From Pseudomonadota bacterium (lineage in GTDB: Bacteria; Myxococcota_A; UBA796; SXON01): a DNA stretch of 64,000 nt. Location: positions 152,554-216,553 of the forward strand of contig JAUXQH010000024.1 in assembly GCA_030685065.1 (NCBI GenBank), read 5' to 3'. The notes under the pieces were generated by a model. The model had not been told where the DNA came from. It worked only from the letters and a program-made list of their open reading frames with translations, and made no database searches. Positions 25,129-34,192 of this stretch are shown in pieces (positions within the stretch are counted from its first letter, which is position 1; each line of letters opens with the position of its first letter). The position numbers and the translations under genes were made by a program.

Positions 25129-26291
25129 CCGGGCTTCATGGCCACGAACGAACAGCTCCCCCCGATCCCGAGCAGGCTCCCGAGCCGATCCGGCGCCGAG
25201 AGCGCCTGGGCCAGGGGCACCACCGTGCGGGCGTAGAGCTTCGTGAACCGGCTGGTGGGAGGAGGGCCGGACGTCGCTCCGGATGCTCCGGGGGGCGTTG
25301 CGGGGGACGCCGCAGGCGTCGCGGAGTCGGCGTGCGCGAGACTCGCAGCGCCCGCCCCGGCAAGGGGCGGAGCCGACGCAGCCCGCCCCCGGAGGCGGCC
25401 GGCAAGGCCGCCGTGAGGGGGCTGGCCCCCCGCCCCAAGATCTCCACGACGATTCTTCATCCGACCGAGCCACGGCAGCATCCGATGGTCATGGAGGGGC
25501 TGAATCCACACGTTGAAGGAACGCAGGTCAAGCACTTGGAATCCCGCGCCTTCCAGCCGGGTGCGCATCTGTCGTCGCGTCGGCATGCGCTCGTGAAAGT
25601 GGCCCACGCTGGCCTGGCGAGCGGCGTAGTCGCCCGGGTCCCGCGAGCGCTGGAATCCGTCGAAGCTGCCGTCGATGTCCCGGACGGGCATGTGCACCAC
25701 GAGGCGGCCGCCGGGCGCGAGGACGCGGAACGCCTCGGTGAGCGCGCGATCGAGGTGGGTGAGGTGCTCGAACACGTCGAACGCGACGACGGCGGCGAAC
25801 GCGCCGTCCGCGAAGGGCAGAACCTCGGCGTCCCCGAGCACCCAGATGGTGTCGCTGCCGCGGGCGCGCGCGGCGGCGTTCTGGGCCGCCACCCAGACCG
25901 GCGAGATGTCGAGGCCGGTGCCGACGATCCCGCGGGTGCGCTCAAGCCAGGGGAGCAGGCCCGAGCGGTGGCCGCCGATCTCGAGGACGCGGTCCCCGCG
26001 CTTGAGCGGCAGGGCTTCGAGCAGCCCCTTCTGGTGCACGAGCATCAGGTTGTGGGGGTGGTCGAAGTCGCTCATCGCCCCCAGGCGCTGGTCGTAGATG
26101 TCGGCCTGGAGGGACTTGTTCGGGTCGTCCGGTGCGTCGCCGGGCGCGCCGCCGCCACGCGGGCGCAGATCCCAGCCGCCGAGGGCCTCGGGGTACACGG
26201 TGCCGGCCGGGCCGGCGAGCCCGCCATGGACCGCGGTGAGCGGGCGTTTGTCGACGGGATCGGCGAGGTGCTTCGGGGGGATGGAGCTCAT
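25125..26291 (-). CDS. Class I SAM-dependent methyltransferase
   Basis: A 388-residue protein. The SAM-binding motif I is VLEIGGHRSGLLPWL (around residue 118), with GLDISP as motif II, DAEVLPFADGAFAAVVAFDVFEHL as motifs III/IV and LAPGGRLVVHMP as motif V, the layout of UbiE/COQ5-like enzymes. Residues ~285-335 are an Ala/Gly/Pro-rich insert coded by an array of GC palindromes, probably a later insertion. The N-terminal ~90 residues are unlike known methyltransferases; KRPLTAVHGG and CPxxxxPL-like elements suggest a former metal-binding part. The start overlaps the preceding stop (ATGA). Located in the polysaccharide locus; acceptor unknown. Confidence 0.82.
   Translation of the reverse strand: MSSIPPKHLADPVDKRPLTAVHGGLAGPAGTVYPEALGGWDLRPRGGGAPGDAPDDPNKSLQADIYDQRLGAMSDFDHPHNLMLVHQKGLLEALPLKRGDRVLEIGGHRSGLLPWLERTRGIVGTGLDISPVWVAAQNAAARARGSDTIWVLGDAEVLPFADGAFAAVVAFDVFEHLTHLDRALTEAFRVLAPGGRLVVHMPVRDIDGSFDGFQRSRDPGDYAARQASVGHFHERMPTRRQMRTRLEGAGFQVLDLRSFNVWIQPLHDHRMLPWLGRMKNRRGDLGAGGQPPHGGLAGRLRGRAASAPPLAGAGAASLAHADSATPAASPATPPGASGATSGPPPTSRFTKLYARTVVPLAQALSAPDRLGSLLGIGGSCSFVAMKPG
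25290..25440. repeat. Array of GC hairpins (palindromic element) inside the methyltransferase gene
   Basis: A chain of perfect or near-perfect palindromes: GACGCC/GGCGTC (25306-25320), CCGCCCC/GGGGCGG (25352-25370), GGCGGCC/GGCCGCC (25394-25412) and GGGGG/CCCCC (25417-25431). The borders GGGGGGCGTTGCGGGGG (25290-25306) and CCCCCCGCCCCAAGA (25426-25440) are identical to the ends of the short copy at 11961-11998. The reading frame of the gene is kept through the whole element. Confidence 0.65.
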
Positions 26292-27955
26292 TGGAGGTAG
26301 CCGAGCCCCCGGAGCCGCTCTTCGATGGCGCGATCGGTCGCGGCGTCCCGCGTCGGGCCGGACGCCCCGGCGAAGATTCGCGCCTCGGTCCACAAGGTGC
26401 GCAGCTGAGCCGCGAGGACCTCGTGGAGCACGCGCCCGTCGATGTCGTCGGGGATGGCGGCGCCCATCGTCGCGAAGAGGGTGGGAAGGATGTCGACGAT
26501 GTTCGCGTCCGCGATGGTGGTGCCCGGCGCGAAGTCGGGGCCCCAGCCGAGAAACAACCCGTCCGGCTCGTGGTTGCCGCTCGCGAAACCGCTCTTCTCG
26601 AAGACCTCGCTCGGCACGTCTCCCTCGGAGTAGTAGAACCACACCGAGTCGTCGTGCGTGGCGATGAGGAGATCCGCCGCGCCGTGCACCTCGGGGCCCT
26701 GATAGAGGACGTCCCGACGGTCCACCCGCGTGATGATGCGCTTGCCCTCGGGATCCCGCATGGCGAGCAGGCGCTGGCGCACCTCCTCGACGACGCGATC
26801 GTAGTCCGCGGGGTCCACCGAGCCGCGCGGCTCCCGGCCCTTGAGGTTGATGCGCACCGAGTTCGTGCCGTGGCAGAACGCCTGGGTGTTCTCCCAGTCG
26901 ATGTCCGTCGCGAAGCGAGACAGCTCATCGCCCATGCGGAGCGCCCGATCGCCGCCGAACCGCTTGGCGAGATCGAGCAGCTTACGGGTGTCGACACCGG
27001 CGCGGCCGAGCAGTCCGCGGACCTTGTGGAGGCGGTTGCGGGTGTCCCGGCCGCCCTCGCGAAACTTCAGGAAGCCCTCCTGTGCGAGCCAGGTGTTCAG
27101 GAACACCTTGTAGCGACAGGGCCCGAACCCATGGTCCGAGATGAAGATGACGTTCGAATCCGCGGGCTTACGCTCCATCATCTCGGCGATGCGGGTGTCG
27201 AGGATGCGGTAGATGTCGAGGATGGCCGACTCGTACTTCGTCGCGAGGGCGGCGTCGTAATACGGGTGGTTCGGATCGAAGATGTGCCAGAGACAATGCT
27301 GCATCCGGTCCATCTCGACCCAGACGGTGCAGAACACGTCCCACGGCTCCTGCTCCATCAGCGTACGCACGAGCTTGCCGCGCCCCTCCAGCATGGCGCG
27401 CAGCCGCGCCAGGAAAGGGAGGATGTCGGCTTCGGATTCCGTGAGGTGAGTGTCGATCACGTAGTCGGGCACGAGCTTGTCGAGCTCGGCCTTGTACGAC
27501 GCGGGCCAGGTGAAGCCGGGCACGTCCTTCGACGGGGTGAGCATGTCGCCGACCGCGATCCCGTTGATCGGGCGGGCCGGGTAGGTGAGCGGCAGGTTGA
27601 CCGTGGCCACCCGCGCGCCGCGCTCCGACAACAGCTCGAAGAACGTGCGCGATTGGATACGCGTCGAGTCGATCGGGCGGTAGAGGTAGCTGCCGGGCAC
27701 CGGTTCGGTCCAGTCGTAGATGCCGTGCTTGCCGGGGCCTTTTCCTGTCTGGTAGGCGGTCCACGCGGTGGCGGTCATCGGCGGGACGACCGACCACAAC
27801 GGGCCGGACGCGCCCTGGTCGCGGAGCTTCCCGAGAGTCGGCATGACGCCGCGCTCGATGAAGCCGTCCAGGAGCTTCCACGTGGCGCCGTCGAGGCCGA
27901 TGACGACGGCCTTGCGGCGCACTGCCTTGGCAGAGATACTTGCCTTCGCGGTCAT
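26288..27955 (-). CDS. Alkaline-phosphatase-superfamily phosphodiesterase/nucleotide pyrophosphatase-like
   Basis: A 555-residue protein of the type I phosphodiesterase/nucleotide pyrophosphatase family. The N-terminal strand VVIGLDGATWKLL supplies the first metal Asp; PPMTATAWTAYQTGKGPGKHGI holds the nucleophile Thr/Ser loop; FISDHGFGP gives the D-H pair of the second metal site; GNHEPDGLFLGWG the last His. The family hydrolyses phosphodiester or sulfate esters. Bacterial members in polysaccharide loci are usually annotated only generally; it could act on a sugar nucleotide or lipid carrier. No signal peptide is seen, so it is probably cytoplasmic. GGAGGGG upstream fixes the ATG. First gene of a three-gene coupled unit, divergent from the BY-kinase. 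Confidence 0.85.
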   Translation of the reverse strand: MTAKASISAKAVRRKAVVIGLDGATWKLLDGFIERGVMPTLGKLRDQGASGPLWSVVPPMTATAWTAYQTGKGPGKHGIYDWTEPVPGSYLYRPIDSTRIQSRTFFELLSERGARVATVNLPLTYPARPINGIAVGDMLTPSKDVPGFTWPASYKAELDKLVPDYVIDTHLTESEADILPFLARLRAMLEGRGKLVRTLMEQEPWDVFCTVWVEMDRMQHCLWHIFDPNHPYYDAALATKYESAILDIYRILDTRIAEMMERKPADSNVIFISDHGFGPCRYKVFLNTWLAQEGFLKFREGGRDTRNRLHKVRGLLGRAGVDTRKLLDLAKRFGGDRALRMGDELSRFATDIDWENTQAFCHGTNSVRINLKGREPRGSVDPADYDRVVEEVRQRLLAMRDPEGKRIITRVDRRDVLYQGPEVHGAADLLIATHDDSVWFYYSEGDVPSEVFEKSGFASGNHEPDGLFLGWGPDFAPGTTIADANIVDILPTLFATMGAAIPDDIDGRVLHEVLAAQLRTLWTEARIFAGASGPTRDAATDRAIEERLRGLGYLQ

Positions 27956-28023
27956 CCCGTCCCCCTCCAACACCGGGTACGTTGTAGCCCGGCCGCCGAA
28001 GGGGTGGCCACGCAGGAGAGTGA

Positions 28024-30219
28024 TTGGCAGCACCCCAGGGACCCAGTGGTCCGAACCGTCCCCACCGGCCGCGTCGGCAGCTCCGGGACGATGACGACAC
28101 CTCGCTCTCGGAGATCCTGCACCTGCGGGACTACTGGCGCACCGTACGGAAGCGTTTGTGGACGCTCATCACCGCGTTCTCCTTGATCGTCGGGAGTGTC
28201 ACGGTGGTCACGCTCCTGACGCCGCAGGTGTTCGAGTCGACCGCCTCGCTCCAGATCGACTCTCAGCCGCAAGCGAACACGAGCCTCTCCGCCTACGGAC
28301 AGACCGGCCAGGGGCAATACCTGCTCGAGCAGGAATACTTCAGTACGCAGCACAAGAAGCTGAGGAGCCGCGTGCAGGCGCGCGCGGTCGCCGAGCGGCT
28401 CGATCTCGCCAACAACCCAGTCTACGCGGAGCTCGAGCCGGACGAGCTGGTGCAGACGCTGCTCAACCAGGTGGACATCGCGCCCATCAAGGGCACGCGC
28501 CTGGTGTGGATCTACGTGCGGGCGAACGATCGTGAATTCGCCGCGCTCCTCTGCCAGACCTGGGCGGAAGTGTTCGTCCAGCGCAACATGGACGAGATCA
28601 ACCAGGGCGTCCAGGGCGGCCTGGGCTGGCTCTCCGGCGCGGTGACCAAGGCCGAGGAGGAGTTCCGCCAGGCCGAGCAGGCGCTGCTCGATTTCCGTAG
28701 GAAAAACAACAAGATCGCCCTGTCTTCCCAGGAAGAGGGAAACCTGCTCGTTCAGCAGCTCGAAGAGCTGTCGCGCAAGCGCGCCCTGGCCGAGGCCGAG
28801 CGCGCCGCCCGCGAGGCCGAGTACGACGGGCTCGCGGCGTCGGCTCGCACGCAGAAGGATCTTCGGCGGATCTCCCTGCTCGTCGAGAGCCCCCTGATGT
28901 CCGGGCTGCGCGAGCAGCTCACGACGCTTCAGGCCGATCGGGAGGCGCTGATGACGCGGTACCTGCCCGACGCGCCCGTGCCCCTCGTGCTCCAGAACAA
29001 GGAGCGCCTGGTGGACGTCGAGCTGCAGATCCGCTCCGAGGTGGACGCCGAGCTCGGCCGCCGCCGCGCGATGCTCGCCCAGGCCCAGAGCACGGAGGAG
29101 GGGCTTCAGCGCTCGATCGAGTCGCTCACCAAGAGCGCGCTCGAGGAAAACGGTGAAGAGGCCAACTACAACCTGCTCCGTCGCCAGGTGGACTCGCGCG
29201 CGATCATCTACAAGCACCTGGTCGAGAAGAGCCAGGAGATGGACGTGACCTCCTCCCTCAAGGAGAACAACGTCCGCATCATCGATCCCGGCGAGGCCGG
29301 AGAGAAGCCGGTGGAGCCGAACTACGTCCGCAACATCGGCGTGGCCATCCTCGGTGGCCTCCTGGTCGGCGTGTCGATGGCGCTGTTCTTCGACTACATG
29401 GACACGACGATCAAGACCCGAGAAGAGGTCGAGGCGCTCGGATTGCCGTTCCTCGGCATCATCCCGAGCGTGCCCGGCCTGGAGGGCGAGGGCTGGGAAG
29501 TGGCGCGGCAGCGCTACCTGTACGCGCTGAACTACCCCAAGAGCGCCTTCGCGGAATTCTGTCGAAACATCCGAACGACCGTGAACTTCAGCGCGCGGGA
29601 GGACGGCCTGCCGCCCCGCCGCCTCCTCATCACCTCCGCCGGCCCGCGCGAGGGGAAGACCACCTCGAGCATCAACCTCGCGATCACCTTCGCGAGCAAC
29701 GGCCGGCGTGTCTGCCTCGTGGACGCCGATCTGCGGCGCCCGAGCCTGCACCACGCGTTCGGCCTCCCCAACGAGGAGGGCTTCTCCACCCTCATCGGGG
29801 GGACCTCCTCCGTGGCCGCCGTGTCGCAGCCGACGCCCCAGGAGGGGCTGTTCATCATTCCTTCGGGCCCCCGGCCGCCGAACCCCGCGGAGATGCTCGG
29901 CTCGCAGGCGTGCAAGGACGCGCTCGATCGGCTCAACGAGGCGTTCGACCTGGTCATCATCGACTCGCCGCCCGTCGTCGCCGTGACCGACGCGGTAGTG
30001 CTCGCGAACGACGTCGACGGTGTGATCCTCGTGGTGAAGAGCTTCAAGGTCGCGCGGGACCTCGTGCTCCAGGCCAAGCGCCAGCTGGTCGACGTCGAGG
30101 CGCGCCTCATCGGCGTCATCCTCAACAACTTCGATATTCAGCGTAAAAGCTACGGGTATTACTACTACTATTCGTATTACGGGTCCGATCGCGAGGACGT
30201 TGGCAAGGGACGTACGTGA
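28024..30219 (+). CDS. Polysaccharide co-polymerase/BY-kinase (Wzc/CpsD-type)
   Basis: A 731-residue inner-membrane protein. After a basic, Pro-rich N-terminus comes the first span (LWTLITAFSLIVGSVTVV, ~45-65), a long periplasmic Wzz region with coiled coil (~70-430), the second span (NIGVAILGGLLVGVSMAL) and a cytoplasmic tyrosine kinase: Walker A GPREGKTT (~540), Walker A' VCLVDADLRRP and the Asp-rich VIIDSPP. The tail has a Tyr cluster (SYGYYYYYSYYGSD), the autophosphorylation site that controls chain length. A TTG start with AGGAG is used; the frame offers no better start. Last codons overlap the next gene (GTGA). The protein controls polymer size and export with the neighbouring Wzy/ligase. 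Confidence 0.93.
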   Translation: MAAPQGPSGPNRPHRPRRQLRDDDDTSLSEILHLRDYWRTVRKRLWTLITAFSLIVGSVTVVTLLTPQVFESTASLQIDSQPQANTSLSAYGQTGQGQYLLEQEYFSTQHKKLRSRVQARAVAERLDLANNPVYAELEPDELVQTLLNQVDIAPIKGTRLVWIYVRANDREFAALLCQTWAEVFVQRNMDEINQGVQGGLGWLSGAVTKAEEEFRQAEQALLDFRRKNNKIALSSQEEGNLLVQQLEELSRKRALAEAERAAREAEYDGLAASARTQKDLRRISLLVESPLMSGLREQLTTLQADREALMTRYLPDAPVPLVLQNKERLVDVELQIRSEVDAELGRRRAMLAQAQSTEEGLQRSIESLTKSALEENGEEANYNLLRRQVDSRAIIYKHLVEKSQEMDVTSSLKENNVRIIDPGEAGEKPVEPNYVRNIGVAILGGLLVGVSMALFFDYMDTTIKTREEVEALGLPFLGIIPSVPGLEGEGWEVARQRYLYALNYPKSAFAEFCRNIRTTVNFSAREDGLPPRRLLITSAGPREGKTTSSINLAITFASNGRRVCLVDADLRRPSLHHAFGLPNEEGFSTLIGGTSSVAAVSQPTPQEGLFIIPSGPRPPNPAEMLGSQACKDALDRLNEAFDLVIIDSPPVVAVTDAVVLANDVDGVILVVKSFKVARDLVLQAKRQLVDVEARLIGVILNNFDIQRKSYGYYYYYSYYGSDREDVGKGRT

Positions 30220-32783
30220 AGGACGCCGTCGTCCCGGGGGAGCGTCTGGAGCGAGCCGTCGCCCTCGGGATGCTCCTCGCGGTGTGTGCGGGGGCGGCGC
30301 TCGAGGGCGGCGTGGTGCCGATGTACGGGGGGGTCGTCTACGCGGTCGCCGTCGCGATCGGTTTGGCGTGGATCGCCCTCCGGGGAGGGGAGCCGCTTCC
30401 CCGGATCGCGAAGCTCGGCGTGGCGCTGTTCGCGCTGGTGATGCTCTACCAGGCGCTCCCGGTGCCCGAGGCGGTGAGGGAGCTGGTGGCGCCCGGGCAG
30501 GCCACATGGATCGATCGGGTGGCGCCGGAGTACGCCCCCGAGCTCGATCCGTGGCTCGGCGCCGTCGCCACCTATGATGTGCTCGCCGCCGTGGGCGCCG
30601 CGGGGGAGTGGTCCTACGATCTGCTCGCGGGCTCGGTCGCGACAACGTCGCGGGCGGGCGCCATCGACCCGACGGCGTGGCGCTGGTCGCTCGGGCAGCT
30701 CCTGGCCCTCGGCGTGGTCTGGCTCGTCGGTGCCGGCCTGGGCCGCAGCCCGGTCGCGAGCCGGATCGTGCTCGTCGGCCTGCTCGTGTTCTGCGTCGGG
30801 GAGGCCGTGTTCGGCCTCGCGAACCGCAACGGTCCGAGCACCGGCATCGGCGTGAAGCAGTACTACATGGGCTCGGCGACCGGCACGTTCATCAACCGCG
30901 GGCACTTCGCCGCGCTCCTGGTGCTCGGCGTCGGCGCGGCCTGGGGGCTCGCGGCGGGGTTGTTTCCACTCCTGCCCGAAGAGGTGCGCAAGCACATGGC
31001 GCGGAAGCGCCGCTCCAGCCAGCCGCCCTCGGTGTTCGAGGCGAGCGGAGACCGCATCCCGCGCCTCGCGCTCCTCGGCTTCCTCGTGGCCGTGCTGCTC
31101 GTGGCGATCGTCGCGTCGCAAGCCCGCGGCCCGGTGCTCGGGCTCGCCGTGGCCGGGCTGTTGGTCGGCGGCGGGATGGCGTGGCGTCGCAAGGAGACGT
31201 TTCACCTCGGCATCGCCCTCGCCGTGCCCGTCGCCGGCGGCGTCCTCGCGCTCCTGGCGTTCGGGATCGGCGGCGCGTTCGGGCGCTTCCGCGGCCTGCT
31301 CTCCGGGGATGACGCGAGCGTCCACGCGCGGCTCGATGTCTGGCGGGACTCGATCCCGGCCTTCTTCGACGCGCCGGTGTTCGGCGCGGGGCTGGGAGGC
31401 TGGCAGCTCGCCCACGCGCTCCACGAGCGCGCCGATCACCTCTACACGTTCACCAACGCGCACAACGAACTCGTCGAGATCCTCGTCGAGGTGGGCGTCG
31501 TCGGGGCGCTCGCCTACGCGCTCGTCGGGTTCGCCCTGGTGCGCGGGCTTTTCCGCGCGCTCCGCGACGTGCCGCACGACGAGGGCACCGCCGCGGGGGT
31601 GGGCGCCCTCGTGGGCGTGCTCGCGGTGTTGGTGCAGTCCCTCGGGGACTTTCCGCTCCACATTCCCGGCGTCGCGCTCCCTTGGGCCCTGATGGCGGGG
31701 CTCGCCCAAGGCTCGCTGACCACGCCCGCGAAGGCCGGCGCGAAGGGGCCGGTGCTCCTCGTCGGCCTCGCCGCCATCGGGCTCTGCGGGGCGGCCGCCA
31801 TGGCGGACGCCGGGTTCGACGGCGCGCGCGACGACCGCCTCGCCGAGCGCGGCAGGCTGTGGCACGAGCGGGATCGGAGCGCCGCGACCGTGGCCTCCAT
31901 CCGCGCCTGGCGTGACACGGCGCGCGCGGCCGTGGATCGGGCTCCGTTCGACCCGTGGTCGCACGCGGCGATGGCCGAGGCCGAGGCGATCCTCGCGCGA
32001 GAGGCCTGGCGGCTGAACGGGGCGCGGCCCGTGGGCGAGTCGCCCGAAGATCACGCCTTCCAGGCCGACCTCGCGTTGACCCGCGCGCGGACGCTCCGCC
32101 CGCGGGATCCTCGCCTGGCGATCACCTTGGCGCGGACGTTGGTGATCCTCGCGCAACGTTCGTCCACACCCGACGCCTATGAGGCGCGCGTCGTGGAGCT
32201 GCTCGCGGACGCCGTCACGCGGGACGCCTGGCGCTCCGACGAGGCCTTCGATGTCGCGGATCGCCTCTCGGACGACGCGCTCGCGCAAATCGCGGGCCCC
32301 GCCGTCCGTTCCACCTCTGCAGGGGCCCGCGCACGAGCCCGCGTCTCGTATGCTCACGGCAAGGCCCTGGAGCGCCGCGGCCGTGGCGATGCGGCCGCGG
32401 CCGCTCATACCGAAGCCATCGAGGCAGACGGCACGTTCGGGCCCGCCCTCTTCGCCGCGGGCGTACTGGCCCGAAACCGGGGCGACACCGCCACGGGCGA
32501 CGAGCTCCTCAGGCGCTTCCTCACGGCCGCCGAGCGCGGCACGGGCATGGAGGGTTGGGCGCTCGTGCTCCTCGGTGACCTCGACATGGCGGAGGCGCGC
32601 CTGCGGCGGGCGGTCAAGGAGTCCCCGACGAACCGGTGGGCGTGGGAGGGGCTCGCGGAGGTTGCCAAGCGCCAGGCAAACGCGGAGGACGAGCGCGCCG
32701 CCCTCAAGAAGATCCTCGCCCTCGATCCCTCGCATCGCGCGGCGAAGGGGCGCATGGTGGTGCTGGATGCGGCGAAGCCGTAG
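30216..32783 (+). CDS. O-antigen ligase family protein with C-terminal TPR-like region
   Basis: An 855-residue protein. The first ~500 residues hold about 12 membrane spans with a Wzy_C region (RLDVWRDSIPAFFDAPVFGAGLGG, then FTNAHNELVEILVEVGVVG), where the HNEL motif is the conserved His-Asn of O-antigen ligases/polymerases. The last ~300 residues are helical pairs of TPR type (DDALAQIAG, GALFAAGVLARNRGDT, NRWAWEGLAEVAKRQANAEDERAALKK), probably periplasmic. This fusion is known in several phyla for polysaccharide polymerases. GTG start overlaps the BY-kinase stop, so the two are made together. It is the second Wzy-like protein in the window, suggesting one polymerase and one ligase, or two polymers. 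Confidence 0.88.
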   Translation: MKDAVVPGERLERAVALGMLLAVCAGAALEGGVVPMYGGVVYAVAVAIGLAWIALRGGEPLPRIAKLGVALFALVMLYQALPVPEAVRELVAPGQATWIDRVAPEYAPELDPWLGAVATYDVLAAVGAAGEWSYDLLAGSVATTSRAGAIDPTAWRWSLGQLLALGVVWLVGAGLGRSPVASRIVLVGLLVFCVGEAVFGLANRNGPSTGIGVKQYYMGSATGTFINRGHFAALLVLGVGAAWGLAAGLFPLLPEEVRKHMARKRRSSQPPSVFEASGDRIPRLALLGFLVAVLLVAIVASQARGPVLGLAVAGLLVGGGMAWRRKETFHLGIALAVPVAGGVLALLAFGIGGAFGRFRGLLSGDDASVHARLDVWRDSIPAFFDAPVFGAGLGGWQLAHALHERADHLYTFTNAHNELVEILVEVGVVGALAYALVGFALVRGLFRALRDVPHDEGTAAGVGALVGVLAVLVQSLGDFPLHIPGVALPWALMAGLAQGSLTTPAKAGAKGPVLLVGLAAIGLCGAAAMADAGFDGARDDRLAERGRLWHERDRSAATVASIRAWRDTARAAVDRAPFDPWSHAAMAEAEAILAREAWRLNGARPVGESPEDHAFQADLALTRARTLRPRDPRLAITLARTLVILAQRSSTPDAYEARVVELLADAVTRDAWRSDEAFDVADRLSDDALAQIAGPAVRSTSAGARARARVSYAHGKALERRGRGDAAAAAHTEAIEADGTFGPALFAAGVLARNRGDTATGDELLRRFLTAAERGTGMEGWALVLLGDLDMAEARLRRAVKESPTNRWAWEGLAEVAKRQANAEDERAALKKILALDPSHRAAKGRMVVLDAAKP

Positions 32784-32860
32784 GCCGCGGCGCGTCCTGT
32801 TCGGTTGCCACGTCTGGAATCCGGGGTGACACCCGGATAGACGGCGGGCCGGAGACGCCC

Positions 32861-34192
32861 ATGGCTCGCATTCATTCTGGTCTGTTCCGCAAGGCGCTGG
32901 TGGTCGAGCATCCCGACGCCGTGCTGGACGAGCTTCTCCTCGCGGACGGGCTGCTGGTCGACCGGGCCTCCGACGTTCCCGACGAGGCCGGGTTGATCCG
33001 GATGTTGAACGAGGGGCGGCACCAGGTGCTCTTCAAGCGGAGCCGCGTCCCGGTCACGCGCGCGGTGCTCGAGGCGTGCCCCGAGCTCTACGCGGTGCAG
33101 CTCTGCTGCATCGGGGACGACAGCGTGGACAAGCGGGCGTGCGCCGACAACGGCGTGCTGGTGTTCAACGACCCGGTGAGCAACGGGCGCAGCGTGGTCG
33201 AGCTCGCGATCGCGCACCTCATCGCCCTCTCGCGGCGCCTCTACGAGACGGTCGACCACACCCGCGCCGGCGGCTTCGACAAGTCGCAGGCGGAGCGCTT
33301 CGAGATCCACGGGCGCGTGCTCGGCATCCTCGGGCTCGGCAACATCGGGCGCCAGGTGGCCCGCGCCGCCGAGGCGCTCGGGATGAAGATCCTCTTCCAC
33401 GACACGCGCGAGGTGGCGCGCGAGATCGGGCTGGAGATGGGCTGGGAGGAGGTCAAGTCGATCGACGCCCTCTTCCGCCGCTCCGATTGCGTGAGCGTGC
33501 ACGTGAGCGCGGAGGACACGCGCAGCCAGAGCAACCGCGGCCTCCTGACCCGAGAGCACTTCTCCCAGCTCGCGGCCGACCGCCCGGGCCTCTCGCCCCG
33601 GCTCTTCCTCAACCTCGCGCGGGGCTTCCTCTACGATCCGGAGGACCTTCTCGTCGCCATCGAAGCGGGCAACGTCGGCCGCGCCGCGGTGGACGTGTAC
33701 CCCGAGGAGCCGCGCGGCAGCGCCCCCTGGTCGAACCCCTACGCCGCGCAGCCGCGGGTCGCCACGACGCCCCACCTCGGCGCCGCCACCCTCGACGCCC
33801 AGCCCCGCATCGCGCGTCGTGTCGCGCAGACGTTCAGGTCCTTCAATCGCCACGGCGCCCTGCGGGACTGCGTCTACCGGCCGCGCCTGCTCCTGGGCCT
33901 GAGCGAGATCGATCCTGGCAGCACGCTGCTCGCCGTGGTGCACTCCACCCGGCGCGGCTCCCGCAAGGCCCTGCAGGACGCGATCTTCGAGGCCGGCGCG
34001 TCCAACCTCTCCACCGTTCACCAGGACTTCGAGGACTACGGCATGGCCTTCGATCTCTCCGTGATCGACCGCCCCCTCGACGACGATCAGCTCCGCTACG
34101 TGCTCTCGCATGCCGCTGACCTCACGGGGGAGGCGGGCTCGATCCGCAGCATCCGCCAGGTCACCCTGCTCGACGAGGGCATGGGCGGGTGA
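32861..34192 (+). CDS. D-3-phosphoglycerate dehydrogenase-like 2-hydroxyacid dehydrogenase
   Basis: A 443-residue enzyme. The NAD-binding domain has GLGNIGRQVARAAEALGM (~155-172); the catalytic Arg (NLARG), Glu (DVYPEEP) and His (TTPHLGAAT) appear in the usual order. The C-terminal ~90 residues form an ACT-like part (LAVVHSTRRGSRKALQDAIFEAGASNL). Such enzymes oxidise 3-phosphoglycerate in serine synthesis; length and the ACT-like end match SerA of the short type, although the loop around the active site differs enough to leave other 2-hydroxyacids open. Cytoplasmic. It overlaps the next gene by four bases (GTGA). Confidence 0.85.
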   Translation: MARIHSGLFRKALVVEHPDAVLDELLLADGLLVDRASDVPDEAGLIRMLNEGRHQVLFKRSRVPVTRAVLEACPELYAVQLCCIGDDSVDKRACADNGVLVFNDPVSNGRSVVELAIAHLIALSRRLYETVDHTRAGGFDKSQAERFEIHGRVLGILGLGNIGRQVARAAEALGMKILFHDTREVAREIGLEMGWEEVKSIDALFRRSDCVSVHVSAEDTRSQSNRGLLTREHFSQLAADRPGLSPRLFLNLARGFLYDPEDLLVAIEAGNVGRAAVDVYPEEPRGSAPWSNPYAAQPRVATTPHLGAATLDAQPRIARRVAQTFRSFNRHGALRDCVYRPRLLLGLSEIDPGSTLLAVVHSTRRGSRKALQDAIFEAGASNLSTVHQDFEDYGMAFDLSVIDRPLDDDQLRYVLSHAADLTGEAGSIRSIRQVTLLDEGMGG

